Shown here: positions 26,967 to 36,061 of the stretch, one piece after another | Layout: every line of letters begins with the position of its first letter | Numbering within the stretch: the first letter of the stretch is position 1 | Source: Candidatus Planktophila versatilis | GTDB lineage: Bacteria; Actinomycetota; Actinomycetes; Nanopelagicales; Nanopelagicaceae | DNA: 64,000 bases | NCBI RefSeq assembly: GCF_002288105.1 | Contig: NZ_CP016774.1 | Coordinates: 1 to 64,000 of the forward strand | Reading direction: 5' to 3' | Translations under genes and position numbers: made by a program | Notes under the pieces: model-generated | The model's database searches: none | What the model was told of the DNA's origin: nothing | What the model saw: only the letters and a program-made list of their open reading frames with translations

Positions 26967-28124
26967 GTGAGCTCTGTCTTTGATGACCTGGTAGGTCAAG
27001 AACACATCACAACAATTTTGCAAGCAGCTGTTGCAGCATCGCGCACTGGCGAGGAAAGCCAAGAGATGACACACGCTTGGCTCTTTACAGGTCCCCCAGG
27101 ATCAGGTCGCTCCAGTGCTGCGGTTGCTTTCGCGCAAGCACTGATCTGCTCTAACAACGGTTGCGGCACTTGTAGTGATTGCAATGCGGCAAAGACTCAC
27201 GGCCACCCCGATGTTGAAATCATTCGTACTGAAGGTTTGTCGATCAAGGTAGAAGAAGTGCGTGAGCTTTTAACCCGCGTTGCCTGGGCGCCCTCCATGG
27301 GCGGCTGGCGGGTAGTTGTGATGGAAGATGCTGACAGACTCACTGAATCAGCTGCTAACGCGCTGCTTAAGGCGATTGAAGAGCCTGGCACGAGAACGGT
27401 CTGGTTGCTCTGTGCCCCCACTTTGCATGATCTCTTGCCCACCATCCGCTCACGTTGTCGCCACTTGCAGCTGCGCACGCCCTCACTACAAGCAGTTACC
27501 AACGTGTTGGTTGCAAGAGACAAGATTGCCCCAGCGATGGCAGATTTTGCAGCCCGCGTTTCACAGGGGCACATTGGCCGCGCCCGGTATTTAGCAACGA
27601 ATGAAAGCGTGCGCGGTAACCGCGCTCGCATTATGGCCTTACCACTTCAACTTGGTTCATTGGCTGCAGCATTTGCTGCGGCGCAAACACTGGTCGACCT
27701 AGCAACAGCAGAGGCAAACACTTCTAGTGATGAACGAGATGAGAAAGAGATTGAAAAGCTGCAAGAGGCTTATGGAAAAGGTGCAACTGGTCGTGGCATG
27801 GCAACCGGTGGTGCGAAGGCGGTAAAAGAGTTGGAGAAGGAACAGAAGTCGAGATCAACAAGAATGGTGCGCGACTCCATTGATGGCGCACTTCTTGATA
27901 TCGCCACCTTCTATCGCGATGTCATGATGGTGCAATCAGGTAATACAGAGACAATGATTAATACCGATATGCGAGAGGCGATAGAGAGCTACGCCGCTAA
28001 ATCACCAGCACACTCAACTGTTAACAAGATTACCGCCATCATGGAAGCACGCACCAACCTTGCCTATAACGCAGCACCGCTAGTTACCTGTGAAGCTCTG
28101 ATGTGCCGACTGGCAAGAGCGTAG
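26967..28124 (+). CDS. holB: DNA polymerase III subunit delta'
   Basis: HolB is the stator of the clamp loader that opens the beta clamp. The 385-residue protein has a Walker-A-like GPPGSGRS in which the usual Lys is Arg, as expected for a subunit that does not hydrolyse ATP, a zinc motif CSNNGCGTCSDC (residues about 62-73), NALLKAIEEPGTRTVWLL and the SRC motif in IRSRCRHLQL. Start is GTG at 26967 directly after the tmk stop. The next gene again starts at the base after its stop. Confidence 0.93.
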   Translation: MSSVFDDLVGQEHITTILQAAVAASRTGEESQEMTHAWLFTGPPGSGRSSAAVAFAQALICSNNGCGTCSDCNAAKTHGHPDVEIIRTEGLSIKVEEVRELLTRVAWAPSMGGWRVVVMEDADRLTESAANALLKAIEEPGTRTVWLLCAPTLHDLLPTIRSRCRHLQLRTPSLQAVTNVLVARDKIAPAMADFAARVSQGHIGRARYLATNESVRGNRARIMALPLQLGSLAAAFAAAQTLVDLATAEANTSSDERDEKEIEKLQEAYGKGATGRGMATGGAKAVKELEKEQKSRSTRMVRDSIDGALLDIATFYRDVMMVQSGNTETMINTDMREAIESYAAKSPAHSTVNKITAIMEARTNLAYNAAPLVTCEALMCRLARA

Positions 28125-29621
28125 ATGCAGACTTTCTCCACAAATCCAGGTAAGGCCCTATCAACTCGCACAGGAAAAATCACAGCAACTATCACAGTAT
28201 TCGCACTCGCACTTTTTTCAACAGTTTCCTATATTCAATCAAGACCAGAGATACCTACGAATCTTGCTGCCTACTATGCCCAGCAGCTGCAATGGCAAAG
28301 TTGTTATGAAAACTACCAATGCGCAGATCTGTTAGTGCCCATCGATTACACAGAGTTAAAGACCGGAACATTTGACATCTCAATCCTGAAATACCCAACA
28401 ACAGGTGAGAAGAAGCTGGGCAGCCTGATTGTTAATCCCGGTGGCCCGGGAGGCTCGGGGGTTGATTACGCCTACGCCGCCGAATACATCTTTAGCCCCG
28501 CAATCCTTGACGCCTATGACATTGTGGGCTTTGACCCCCGTGGGGTCTCGCGCAGCGAGCCCATCGTTTGTTTGAGCGATAAAGAGTTAGATGCTAACTA
28601 CGCCTCTGATTCAAAGCCGGATAACGAGCAAGAGTTTGCACAAATCTTGATTGAATCAAAGAAGTTTATTCAGCAGTGCGAAGAGAAAAACAAGCATCTG
28701 ACTTCATTTAGCACAGCAAATGCCGCCCGCGATATGGATATCTTGCGAGAAGCAGTTGGTGATAAGCAACTGAACTACATGGGTAAGTCCTATGGCACCT
28801 TCCTTGGCACTCTCTATGCCCAATTCTTTCCAGGCAAAGTGGGTCATATGGTGCTAGATGGCGCAGTTGATCACTCTATCTCTAACTTCCAACAGGGGCT
28901 CACACAAGCAGTTGCTTTCGATAAAGCATTTGCAGTTTTCGCTGCAGATTGCAATACGAGAAGTAACTGTCCGCTACCGAAAGAAAAAAGCGCCGCGATA
29001 GATGCGATGAAGAAGATTTTGAGTCAACTGAGTGACAAGCCAAATAAGAGACTCTCTGAGTCGCTAGTTCTGCTTGGCGTAGCAGCAGCGCTCTATGACA
29101 GTGCAACTGGGTGGCCAAAACTGCGCATAGCGATTACAGATGTAAAGAACGGCAAAGGCGACAAGTTCTTGGCGTTAGCTGATGAATACACAGGGCGCAC
29201 AAAAGAGGGCTACACCGCTAATGAGTTTGATTCGGGTGCAATCATTGATTGTTTAGATTTCACAGATGCACGAAGTGTTAAACATATGAAAGAAGATGCA
29301 AAGGTATTTGCAGAGCAAGCACCGCTCTTTGGTCCCTACCTTGCCTATGGTGGGCTGGTCTGTCAGTACTTTGACACACCAAAAGCCACAGAAGTTCTGC
29401 CCACAAAGACTGCCAACCCAATTGTCATCATTGGCACAACAGGTGACCCGGCCACGCCTTATGAATGGGCGCAGGGACTGCACAAGATCCTGACTAATTC
29501 GGTTCTTATCTCACTGACAGGAGATGGGCATACGGGGCAAGGGCAGGGTAATAAGTGTGTTGATGGGCAGGTGGATAAGTTTTATATAAATCGCGCCGAA
29601 CCCACCAGATTAATTTGTTAG
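28125..29621 (+). CDS. Exported alpha/beta hydrolase (tripeptidyl aminopeptidase/SlpD type)
   Basis: Serine hydrolase of the proline-iminopeptidase/TAP group that trims peptides outside the cell. An N-terminal hydrophobic segment (residues about 20-38) acts as signal or anchor. The oxyanion motif NPGGPGGSGVDYA lies near residue 105; the nucleophile elbow is GKSYGTFLG near 222; the acid is in GTTGDPATPYEWA near 438; and the His in TGDGHTGQG near 465. A pattern of paired cysteines suggests disulfides. 498 residues is normal. It begins at the base after the holB stop. Confidence 0.88.
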   Translation: MQTFSTNPGKALSTRTGKITATITVFALALFSTVSYIQSRPEIPTNLAAYYAQQLQWQSCYENYQCADLLVPIDYTELKTGTFDISILKYPTTGEKKLGSLIVNPGGPGGSGVDYAYAAEYIFSPAILDAYDIVGFDPRGVSRSEPIVCLSDKELDANYASDSKPDNEQEFAQILIESKKFIQQCEEKNKHLTSFSTANAARDMDILREAVGDKQLNYMGKSYGTFLGTLYAQFFPGKVGHMVLDGAVDHSISNFQQGLTQAVAFDKAFAVFAADCNTRSNCPLPKEKSAAIDAMKKILSQLSDKPNKRLSESLVLLGVAAALYDSATGWPKLRIAITDVKNGKGDKFLALADEYTGRTKEGYTANEFDSGAIIDCLDFTDARSVKHMKEDAKVFAEQAPLFGPYLAYGGLVCQYFDTPKATEVLPTKTANPIVIIGTTGDPATPYEWAQGLHKILTNSVLISLTGDGHTGQGQGNKCVDGQVDKFYINRAEPTRLIC

Positions 29622-29624
29622 AAA

Positions 29625-29630
29625 TATGAT
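29625..29630 (+). promoter_or_regulatory. -10 element, leaderless promoter
   Basis: TATGAT, 6 nt before the GTG start of the membrane glycosyltransferase. Confidence 0.5.
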
Positions 29631-29636
29631 TACCTA

Positions 29637-30947
29637 GTGAATTCTCAAAGAGAAGGCCTTTTGTCCAAGATTGCCAAACACGTACAAAAATACCAATGGG
29701 GGTATGTTTTTTTTGTAGGAATTTTCTATCTGCTGCTAACCATCTCAAAAGGCACGCACAACATGAATTATTTCGAAGAGTGGGTTGCAGGTTTTATCCG
29801 AGGAGATTTCTTTACTCTTTACCACGTTGTCCCCAACCAGGGGATCCTAGAAACAGACAATCTAACTGTTCCCTACCCTCCTTTCTCACTCTATATGCTA
29901 GGCGCCGTTGCAAAGATCTTGATCTTCTTTGGGGGAGAGTTCTCGTCAGTCTTCCTTGTAGCCTCAAATTTGACCTCAGTAGTATTTACATTCCTCACAG
30001 CGGGATTACTTTGGTATTGGGGTAGGACAAGAGGTGGACTACAACCATTTTTTTATCTAATTACTCCTGCAGTTTTCCTAATATCACCAATTCTAGGATA
30101 TCAAGATTCGATCATGTCTTTCTTTATAGTTGCAGCGCTAATCGCTGCGGAGAATCAAAGATATTTTGCAACCGGCCTCCTTGCCTCCTCTGCAGTCTTC
30201 TCAAAGCAACTTGCAGTAATGCCAATGTTCGGCCTCGGTTTGCTTGTACTGTTTTCATTAAACTGGAAGGCCATCTATCGCGCGGTCTCTGGTTTCGCAC
30301 TGGGCTTCTTAGTGATTCTTTCACCTTTTATTTTTACGGGCACCCTCACTGCCTATTTTCGCGCTCAGGGGCTTGCATCAGTCCACACGATGATGTCTGC
30401 TCAGAATCCAAACATCCCCTGGGTCGTTGGTCTATTTTCACGGATTGGCGAGTATGGATTCAATGACTCACGAAGCTATTCCGCTCTTCCATTAAGGATT
30501 GCGGATGACAATTTAAGACAAGTGTTGTATTTGTCCTTCGGAGCCATCACAGTCGCAGCAATCCTAGCTTGGCTTCTCTTCTGGACAAAGCGTGTTGGAG
30601 CGCGAAATATTTCACCTATTTACATCGGCGCGGTCGCCATCACTGCTTACAATTTGTTAAGTTTTGGAGTGCACGAAAACCATTTCTTCATGGCCATTCC
30701 AGTCTTGTTTGCACTGGCCGTAACCCAGCAGACCAGGAGAATTTATCTTCTTGCCAGTGGAGGGCTGGCCTTGAACCTGCTAGCGACCTGCGGGCTTGGG
30801 CGGTCAGTTGCGGCGATATCGCCTATCACTCAAATTAGTGGGGAACTCTATACAGCAACCTCGATGGTTTCATTAGCGCTTTATGTCTGGGCCATGTTGG
30901 GCTTAGTTCGAATAAAGCCCATCTCGGGCGGTAAGGCAATACTTTAA
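29637..30947 (+). CDS. Polytopic membrane glycosyltransferase-like protein (GT-C type)
   Basis: 436-residue protein with about ten hydrophobic segments. The first outer loop carries acidic/aromatic residues (MNYFEEWVAGFIRGDFFTLY) followed by TVPYPPFSLYMLGAV, and a later loop LGYQDSIMSFF resembles the conserved His/Asp loop of ALG6/ALG8 and GT87-like lipid-linked-sugar transferases. Such enzymes move sugars from polyprenyl-phosphate carriers outside the membrane. Exact family and sugar are not determined. Start is GTG at 29637 behind a leaderless-type -10. It marks the start of the surface-glycan part of the window. Confidence 0.65.
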   Translation: MNSQREGLLSKIAKHVQKYQWGYVFFVGIFYLLLTISKGTHNMNYFEEWVAGFIRGDFFTLYHVVPNQGILETDNLTVPYPPFSLYMLGAVAKILIFFGGEFSSVFLVASNLTSVVFTFLTAGLLWYWGRTRGGLQPFFYLITPAVFLISPILGYQDSIMSFFIVAALIAAENQRYFATGLLASSAVFSKQLAVMPMFGLGLLVLFSLNWKAIYRAVSGFALGFLVILSPFIFTGTLTAYFRAQGLASVHTMMSAQNPNIPWVVGLFSRIGEYGFNDSRSYSALPLRIADDNLRQVLYLSFGAITVAAILAWLLFWTKRVGARNISPIYIGAVAITAYNLLSFGVHENHFFMAIPVLFALAVTQQTRRIYLLASGGLALNLLATCGLGRSVAAISPITQISGELYTATSMVSLALYVWAMLGLVRIKPISGGKAIL

Positions 30948-31000
30948 GGTTCCAGCCCGTTTGGTAATTACCACCCCCTGCCATGGTGCAGAATTCCCCC

Positions 31001-31645
31001 ATGCGCTTAGATCATGTTTCTTATGTGACTTCCCACGACCAACTAGCTGACACTGTGCAAAGACTAGGTTCACGCCTAGGTAGCACATTTGTAGATGGTG
31101 GTATCCACCCACGCTTTGGTACACGTAACTTCACCGCCTCACTTAAGAACGGTCAATACATAGAAGTTGTATGTCCACTTGATCACCCGGCAACAGAACA
31201 AACACCATGGGGTAAGGCAGTATCAAAGAAGGCAAATGAAGGTGGCGGTTGGTTTACCTGGGTATTTAGTACAAAAGACATCACGCCAATAGCTACAAAG
31301 TTCGGCCGTGAGGCAACAGAAGGTCACCGCACACGACCAAACGGAACAGATCTCAAGTGGGTGCAAATTGGAGTGAAAGAGATTACTGACACAAGAGAAT
31401 TCCCATTCTTCATTCAGTGGCTCTCTGCAGATCACCCGTCACAGGATGGCACACCTCTTGCTGAGATTGAAAAAATTGTTATTGCAGATACTGATCAACT
31501 AGCTGACTCTTGGTTTAAAGAAGACATCCTGGCATCCCTCGGTGATGTCACGATTGAGTGGGTAGACCCATCAACTAATGATGATCAGTCTGGGATTGTT
31601 GCAGTCCATCTTTCAACGCCGAGTGGTGTTGTGATTCTTGATTAG
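31001..31645 (+). CDS. Glyoxalase-like (VOC superfamily) protein
   Basis: 214 residues from the ATG at 31001. The beginning RLDHVSYVTSHDQLADTVQRL and the later FGTRNFTASLKNGQYIEVVC match the glyoxalase-like-domain group of vicinal oxygen chelate proteins found in Actinobacteria; the substrate is unknown. An ATG at 30983 would add six residues; 31001 is preferred because MRLDHV is the family start and a CAGAAT hexamer lies 6 nt before it. Followed on the other strand by the AT-rich glycan region. Confidence 0.75.
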   Translation: MRLDHVSYVTSHDQLADTVQRLGSRLGSTFVDGGIHPRFGTRNFTASLKNGQYIEVVCPLDHPATEQTPWGKAVSKKANEGGGWFTWVFSTKDITPIATKFGREATEGHRTRPNGTDLKWVQIGVKEITDTREFPFFIQWLSADHPSQDGTPLAEIEKIVIADTDQLADSWFKEDILASLGDVTIEWVDPSTNDDQSGIVAVHLSTPSGVVILD

Positions 31646-31675
31646 ACCGAGCCAAGTTCAAGACAAGTCTAAGGT

Positions 31676-32419
31676 TTATGTGGCTCGTTTTGAAGACATA
31701 ATTATGACTAAATCTAAATAGGTGTTGACCGGGTTAGCGTAACTATAACCACCAGTAAAAATCTGCCAAAAACTCTTTTCAATTTTGTGAAGTCGGCCAG
31801 TGAAGAAAAATGTAGTCCCATATTGACTAAGGGTGTATTGAAATTTTGTTATAGGCCCATTTCTTGGGCCTATAAATTTGAAAAAAGTTATATCGTGCTC
31901 ACGTTGAATTTTCTTTAACTGTTTTCGCGTGGAAGTGATAACGACATAATCAAAGTAGTTTAGCGAATTGCTTATGAATTTATCTCTAATTGTTTTATCC
32001 TTCCATTCACCATGCAGGATGTTCAAGCAGCTCAGTGCGGTATGCCCAGACTGAGTTAAAGTCACGAAATCTGAAATTTTTGTTGGAAAGAGATCTTCCA
32101 TTGACAAGTTTGTAGTGTTAAGCCCAGCCTCTCTCGCCTTTCTTATTGAGTCTAGATTTACATCAATGCCTCGAGCCTTAATCCCCTTCTGATTTGCAAG
32201 TTCCAGTAAAGAACCGAAATCGCACCCAACATCTAGGAGCGTAGAGACGCCCATAGCCTTCAAATTCAATGAAATTACTTCATCCCGTAAACGAATTGCA
32301 GCTGCTTGAACTGCTAGAAATGATTGATCCACTAAATCTCCGGGGGGGGCAATCGATTCAATTTGACGATTCTTAGGATTGATTCTCAGATTGGAGTAAT
32401 TAGAAAAAAAACTTGTCAT
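31676..32419 (-). CDS. SAM-dependent methyltransferase
   Basis: 247 residues. The SAM-binding motif I is LLDVGCDFGSLLELANQKG (about residues 62-80), followed by ARGIDVNLDSIRKAREAG (motif II acidic residue) and an AdoMet-fold core. The C-terminal part contains HDITFFKFIGPRNGPITKFQ, not assigned to a known subfamily. A GGGAG ribosome site precedes the ATG. It is the left border of the AT-rich glycan cluster, so methylation of a glycan sugar is plausible but not shown. Confidence 0.75.
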   Translation of the reverse strand: MTSFFSNYSNLRINPKNRQIESIAPPGDLVDQSFLAVQAAAIRLRDEVISLNLKAMGVSTLLDVGCDFGSLLELANQKGIKARGIDVNLDSIRKAREAGLNTTNLSMEDLFPTKISDFVTLTQSGHTALSCLNILHGEWKDKTIRDKFISNSLNYFDYVVITSTRKQLKKIQREHDITFFKFIGPRNGPITKFQYTLSQYGTTFFFTGRLHKIEKSFWQIFTGGYSYANPVNTYLDLVIIMSSKRAT

Positions 32420-32671
32420 ATTCTCCCTTAAATGGTTAACTAGGAGTGATGGTGATGTAAATGCAAGAATATCCTAGCTTTCTGCTTAATTATTGCCCTG
32501 AACTAATAACTTAACAATAGTTGGAAGTTTGCGTTCCTCGAGAGGAATTTAAGATTATTTCAAGATTCGTATGTTGATAACACCCCTGCCTTTGGGTTAC
32601 TTTAACTTGAAATCAAGAAATAAAGTCTAATCGCTATATCGGATAATGGGTAAGAGTTGCTACAATTTACG
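32420..32671. other. Divergent spacer at left border of glycan cluster
   Basis: A 252-bp AT-rich spacer between the methyltransferase and rmlC. It contains an inverted repeat TTCCTC-GA-GAGGAA at 32534-32547, a possible regulator site, and a TACAAT hexamer at 32661-32666, 5 nt before the preferred rmlC start. No RNA gene was seen. Confidence 0.4.
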
Positions 32672-33256
32672 GTGGCCAAAATAAGTAAGCGTCAAGATGA
32701 TGTTCTTGAATCGGTAACTCATATTGAGTCAACTCTCTATCAGGATCAGAGAGGTCACTTCTTGGAGACTTGGAGTCAATCCCTATCTGAAACCCTAGTG
32801 GTTCCAACTCTATCTCAGGTCAACCTCTCTCATTCTAGGAAAGGTGTAATCCGAGGTTTGCACCGTCAGAAGCCACCATACTCACAAGGCAAATTGGTGG
32901 TTTGCTTATCGGGCGCAATTCAAGACGTAGTTGTAGATATAGACCCAAAGTCATCAAGTTTTGGGAAATACACCTCAAATGTCCTCCTTGGAAATACCGA
33001 AAAAATGCTCTGGGTCCCCAAAGGGTTAGCTCACGGTTTTCAAGCTTTATCCGAAGACACAATAGTTTTGTACATGACAGACAGCCGATATATGCCTGGT
33101 TTCGAGGAAACTATCTACCCACTAGATAAAACAATTGGGATTTCCTGGAAGTTAGACGATTTTATCTTGAGTGCAAAAGATCTGGAAGGAATATCTCTGA
33201 GTAGCTTGCGCCAAGATTCCGAAGTCAACCTAAAGCCTAGAAATGAGACCTCTTAA
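32672..33256 (+). CDS. rmlC: dTDP-4-dehydrorhamnose 3,5-epimerase-like protein
   Basis: RmlC epimerises C3 and C5 of dTDP-4-keto-6-deoxyglucose. Cupin protein of 194 residues with the family motif GVIRGLHRQKPP (the His is catalytic), YQDQRGHFLETW, and WVPKGLAHGFQALSEDTIVLY. The GTG at 32672 is preferred to TTG at 32657 because a TACAAT -10 lies 5 nt before it and because neither has a ribosome site at proper distance. Its TAA overlaps the rmlB ATG by one base. Confidence 0.88.
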   Translation: MAKISKRQDDVLESVTHIESTLYQDQRGHFLETWSQSLSETLVVPTLSQVNLSHSRKGVIRGLHRQKPPYSQGKLVVCLSGAIQDVVVDIDPKSSSFGKYTSNVLLGNTEKMLWVPKGLAHGFQALSEDTIVLYMTDSRYMPGFEETIYPLDKTIGISWKLDDFILSAKDLEGISLSSLRQDSEVNLKPRNETS

Positions 33257-34245
33257 TGTTTGCGGTCGTTAGTGGCGGCGCCGGATTTATCGGTTCTCAC
33301 CTAGTCTCAAAACTGCTTGAAAGTGAAAAATACTTGAAAGTTGTTGTAATCGATAGGTTATCTATAGGTGGATCAATTTCCAATTTAGAAATCGAAAATC
33401 CTAAACTAATTTTTGAACAAGCAGACATCTCTGACCTAAATGCGATGCAAAGAATCTTTGAGAAATTCCCATTTGAACCGATTGAGATTTATCACCTCGC
33501 GGCGGAGAGCCATGTCGATCGCTCAATAAAATCAGGTATACCTTTTGTTCTATCGAACGTACTTGGCACGCAAGTAATTTTGGATTGTGCTATGCAGTAT
33601 GGTGTCGTTCGGGTCTTGCACGTTAGCACCGATGAGGTTTATGGTTCACTTTTAGATGGGACCGCGTCGGAAAATCATCCGCTCAACCCATCATCTGCCT
33701 ACTCAGCTAGCAAGGCAGGAAGTGATCTTTTAGCGAGTGCGGCGCAAAAAACCCATAATCTAGATGTAATCGTGACGAGATGCGTGAATAATTTTGGAAT
33801 ACGCCAGTCCCCTGAAAAATTCATTCCCAGGATGATTATTCGAGCCCTAGACGGGAAACCCTTACCTATCTACGGACGAGGTGACCAAATAAGGGAATGG
33901 ATATCAGCCGAAGATCACTCCGATGCACTCATCAAACTAATGAATTCAAACCCTACTGAAAGGATTTATAATATAGGGACGGCAGATAGGTTGAGTAACT
34001 TGCAACTAGCAACTGAAATAATTAAAGTCACAAAATCTGGTTCGGAAATAGTTCATATCGAAGATAGAAAGGGTCATGATTATCGGTATGCGCTGAATTC
34101 CTCTTTGTTGCATTCCGAGTTTAACTGGTTGCCCACCTCATCAGTTATCGAACAAATACCCAAGCTTGTGGAACATTACGCAGAAAGGCTAAGAAATTCT
34201 GGCTTTCGCACTCAAGTTCAAGAGGTAGAGAAGAATTATGGCTGA
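33256..34245 (+). CDS. rmlB: dTDP-glucose 4,6-dehydratase
   Basis: RmlB makes dTDP-4-keto-6-deoxyglucose, the precursor of many deoxysugars. The 329-residue SDR has SGGAGFIGSHLVSKLLE at the N-terminus, YHLAAESHVDRSIKSG, the active-site STDEVYGSLLDG, YSASKAGSDLL (YxxxK) and TRCVNNFGIRQSPEKFIPRM. These are classical RmlB marks. It overlaps rmlA by 8 bp (34238-34245). Codon use is AT-rich compared with the core genes. Confidence 0.92.
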   Translation: MFAVVSGGAGFIGSHLVSKLLESEKYLKVVVIDRLSIGGSISNLEIENPKLIFEQADISDLNAMQRIFEKFPFEPIEIYHLAAESHVDRSIKSGIPFVLSNVLGTQVILDCAMQYGVVRVLHVSTDEVYGSLLDGTASENHPLNPSSAYSASKAGSDLLASAAQKTHNLDVIVTRCVNNFGIRQSPEKFIPRMIIRALDGKPLPIYGRGDQIREWISAEDHSDALIKLMNSNPTERIYNIGTADRLSNLQLATEIIKVTKSGSEIVHIEDRKGHDYRYALNSSLLHSEFNWLPTSSVIEQIPKLVEHYAERLRNSGFRTQVQEVEKNYG

Positions 34246-35107
34246 ACGCAAAGGAATAATTCTCGCAGGAGGTCGCGCGACGAGAATGTATCCGATCACG
34301 ACTGTTGTTTCAAAACAACTATTACCAATATTTGATAAACCTATGATTTATTACCCACTTTCCGTCTTAATGCTTGCGGGAATTCGTGAAGTGTTAATAA
34401 TTGTCAATCCTGAAGATCACAATTCTTTTCAGGAGTTACTGGGAGATGGTTCAAATTTCGGAATTCAAATCACTTACAAAATTCAGTTAGAGCCAAAGGG
34501 CATTGCAGAGGCGTTCGTGATCGCTGAAGATTTCTTGAAAAATGATGCAAGCTTTTTAATTTTAGGTGATAATCTCTTTATTGGTTCGGGTCTAGGAAGA
34601 AATCTCTCTCAAGTTGAATTCAAGTATGGATCTCATATTTTCCTGTACGAGGTTGATAACCCCTCCGATTACGGAAACGTTGAGATGAATAATCAAGGAC
34701 AAATAATTGGAATCTATGAAAAGCCTCTTACCCCTAAATCTAAATATGTGGTTCCAGGTCTCTACATATGCGACGCTACAGCACGGGAGCGAGTGAAGAA
34801 TTTAAAGCCATCAGCCCGGGGCGAGCTTGAAATCACTGATTTATTGAAAACCTACTTAGAAGAGAACCTGCTCACTTCAACAATTCTGACTCGAGGAACT
34901 GTTTGGCTTGATACAGGGAGTGCGCGCAATTTATATACAGCATCAGAGTATGTCAGAGTGATTCAAGAGCGACAAGGCACTCAAATTGCATGTCTTGAAG
35001 AGATTGCGCTATTGAATGGATGGATTACGGAATCTAAGTTAAAAAACTTACCATCATTTTCATTCAAATCTCCCTATGGCGATTACATACGGAATCTAGT
35101 AAGTTGA
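34238..35107 (+). CDS. rmlA: Glucose-1-phosphate thymidylyltransferase
   Basis: RmlA activates glucose-1-phosphate to dTDP-glucose. 289 residues with the nucleotide motif GIILAGGRATRMYPITTVVS (the usual GSGTRL is changed to GRATRM, still within RmlA variation), KPMIYYPLSVLMLAGIREV, ILGDNLFIGSGLG and VPGLYICDATA. Together with rmlB and rmlC it forms a rmlCBA operon; rmlD (the final reductase) is not in the window. Its TGA overlaps the next start in TTGA. Confidence 0.93.
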   Translation: MAERKGIILAGGRATRMYPITTVVSKQLLPIFDKPMIYYPLSVLMLAGIREVLIIVNPEDHNSFQELLGDGSNFGIQITYKIQLEPKGIAEAFVIAEDFLKNDASFLILGDNLFIGSGLGRNLSQVEFKYGSHIFLYEVDNPSDYGNVEMNNQGQIIGIYEKPLTPKSKYVVPGLYICDATARERVKNLKPSARGELEITDLLKTYLEENLLTSTILTRGTVWLDTGSARNLYTASEYVRVIQERQGTQIACLEEIALLNGWITESKLKNLPSFSFKSPYGDYIRNLVS

Positions 35108-36054
35108 AAAAAAAAGTAGTGAATGTCATGAAAGTGGCACACAAATTTGGAGTTCGCAGATTTCAGAGTTTAACGGAACTTGTTGAGCACCAAAACCCAA
35201 CAATCCATTCGGAGTTTCAGATTCCTGGCACAAAAAACCATGACCCAAACCCATGTTTACTCGACGAATCCACATACCCAATGTTTCAAGTCGAACTTCA
35301 AAATTATATGGAAAACCTGGAAAGAGATTTCGAATCTGGAAGGAGCTATACTTCATTCAAATTCGGCGATGGCGACTACAATTTCTTAAAAAGGATTCCA
35401 AGCGGAAGTGCGCAACCAGGAAAACGTGCGGTGAGTAGAAATCTCAGTAAATCAGAGATGTCACCCTTCATAACCGGCTCTAAGAAATGTAACAAATATT
35501 TTTGTGAGATATACCCAGAGAATAGAAAGATGTTTCAAGAGGTAATTGGCTCTGATAGAAATACGATTCCTGCAGAATTCAATTATGGGCTCGTATCCAA
35601 CAAATGGCTATTTAAAGAATTTGGAAGCTCAATAGGGATTATTGGAGCCTCCGAAAAAGTTGACTTAATTAGACAGTTGATGCAATATCCCGAGTATCAA
35701 GAGTATTTGGGTCTACGCGAGTTTAGTGATTACATCAAGGTGCCCCAAAAATTCGCTTGTGACGATCTTGAATCTCTTGAAATAAGCATGAAAGAGCAAT
35801 TTAAAGAAGCGAAATCAAAACTGTTTCTTTTTGGCATTGGCCATGTTAAATCGGGTATAGCCTGGAAGCTAAACTCTTTCTGGCCTGCAATTTATCTGGA
35901 TATAGGTTCGGGGATTGACGCAATTGCAGGAATCATTGATGAAAAAAGACCCTACTTTGGAGATTGGACGAATCACCAACTCAGATCTGGATTCGATTAT
36001 TCTAAATTAGACTTGCTACAACTTGAAAAATCAAAAGTAAAATTTCTAAATTAA
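35104..36054 (+). CDS. Putative glycosyltransferase with GT-D-like FGDGD motif
   Basis: 316 residues, no confident family. The stretch SYTSFKFGDGDYNFLKR (residues about 80-96) resembles the RFGDGE motif of GT-D (DUF1792) glycosyltransferases, and LFLFGIGHVKSGIAWKLNSF followed by AIYLDIGSGIDAIAG near the C-terminus resembles their last Rossmann-like segment with a conserved Asp. Start is TTG at 35104 in a 4-bp overlap with rmlA, so it is cotranslated with rmlCBA and may use the dTDP-sugar they make. Function is inferred from motif and context only. Confidence 0.6.
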   Translation: MKKKVVNVMKVAHKFGVRRFQSLTELVEHQNPTIHSEFQIPGTKNHDPNPCLLDESTYPMFQVELQNYMENLERDFESGRSYTSFKFGDGDYNFLKRIPSGSAQPGKRAVSRNLSKSEMSPFITGSKKCNKYFCEIYPENRKMFQEVIGSDRNTIPAEFNYGLVSNKWLFKEFGSSIGIIGASEKVDLIRQLMQYPEYQEYLGLREFSDYIKVPQKFACDDLESLEISMKEQFKEAKSKLFLFGIGHVKSGIAWKLNSFWPAIYLDIGSGIDAIAGIIDEKRPYFGDWTNHQLRSGFDYSKLDLLQLEKSKVKFLN

Positions 36055-36061
36055 GGATTTA

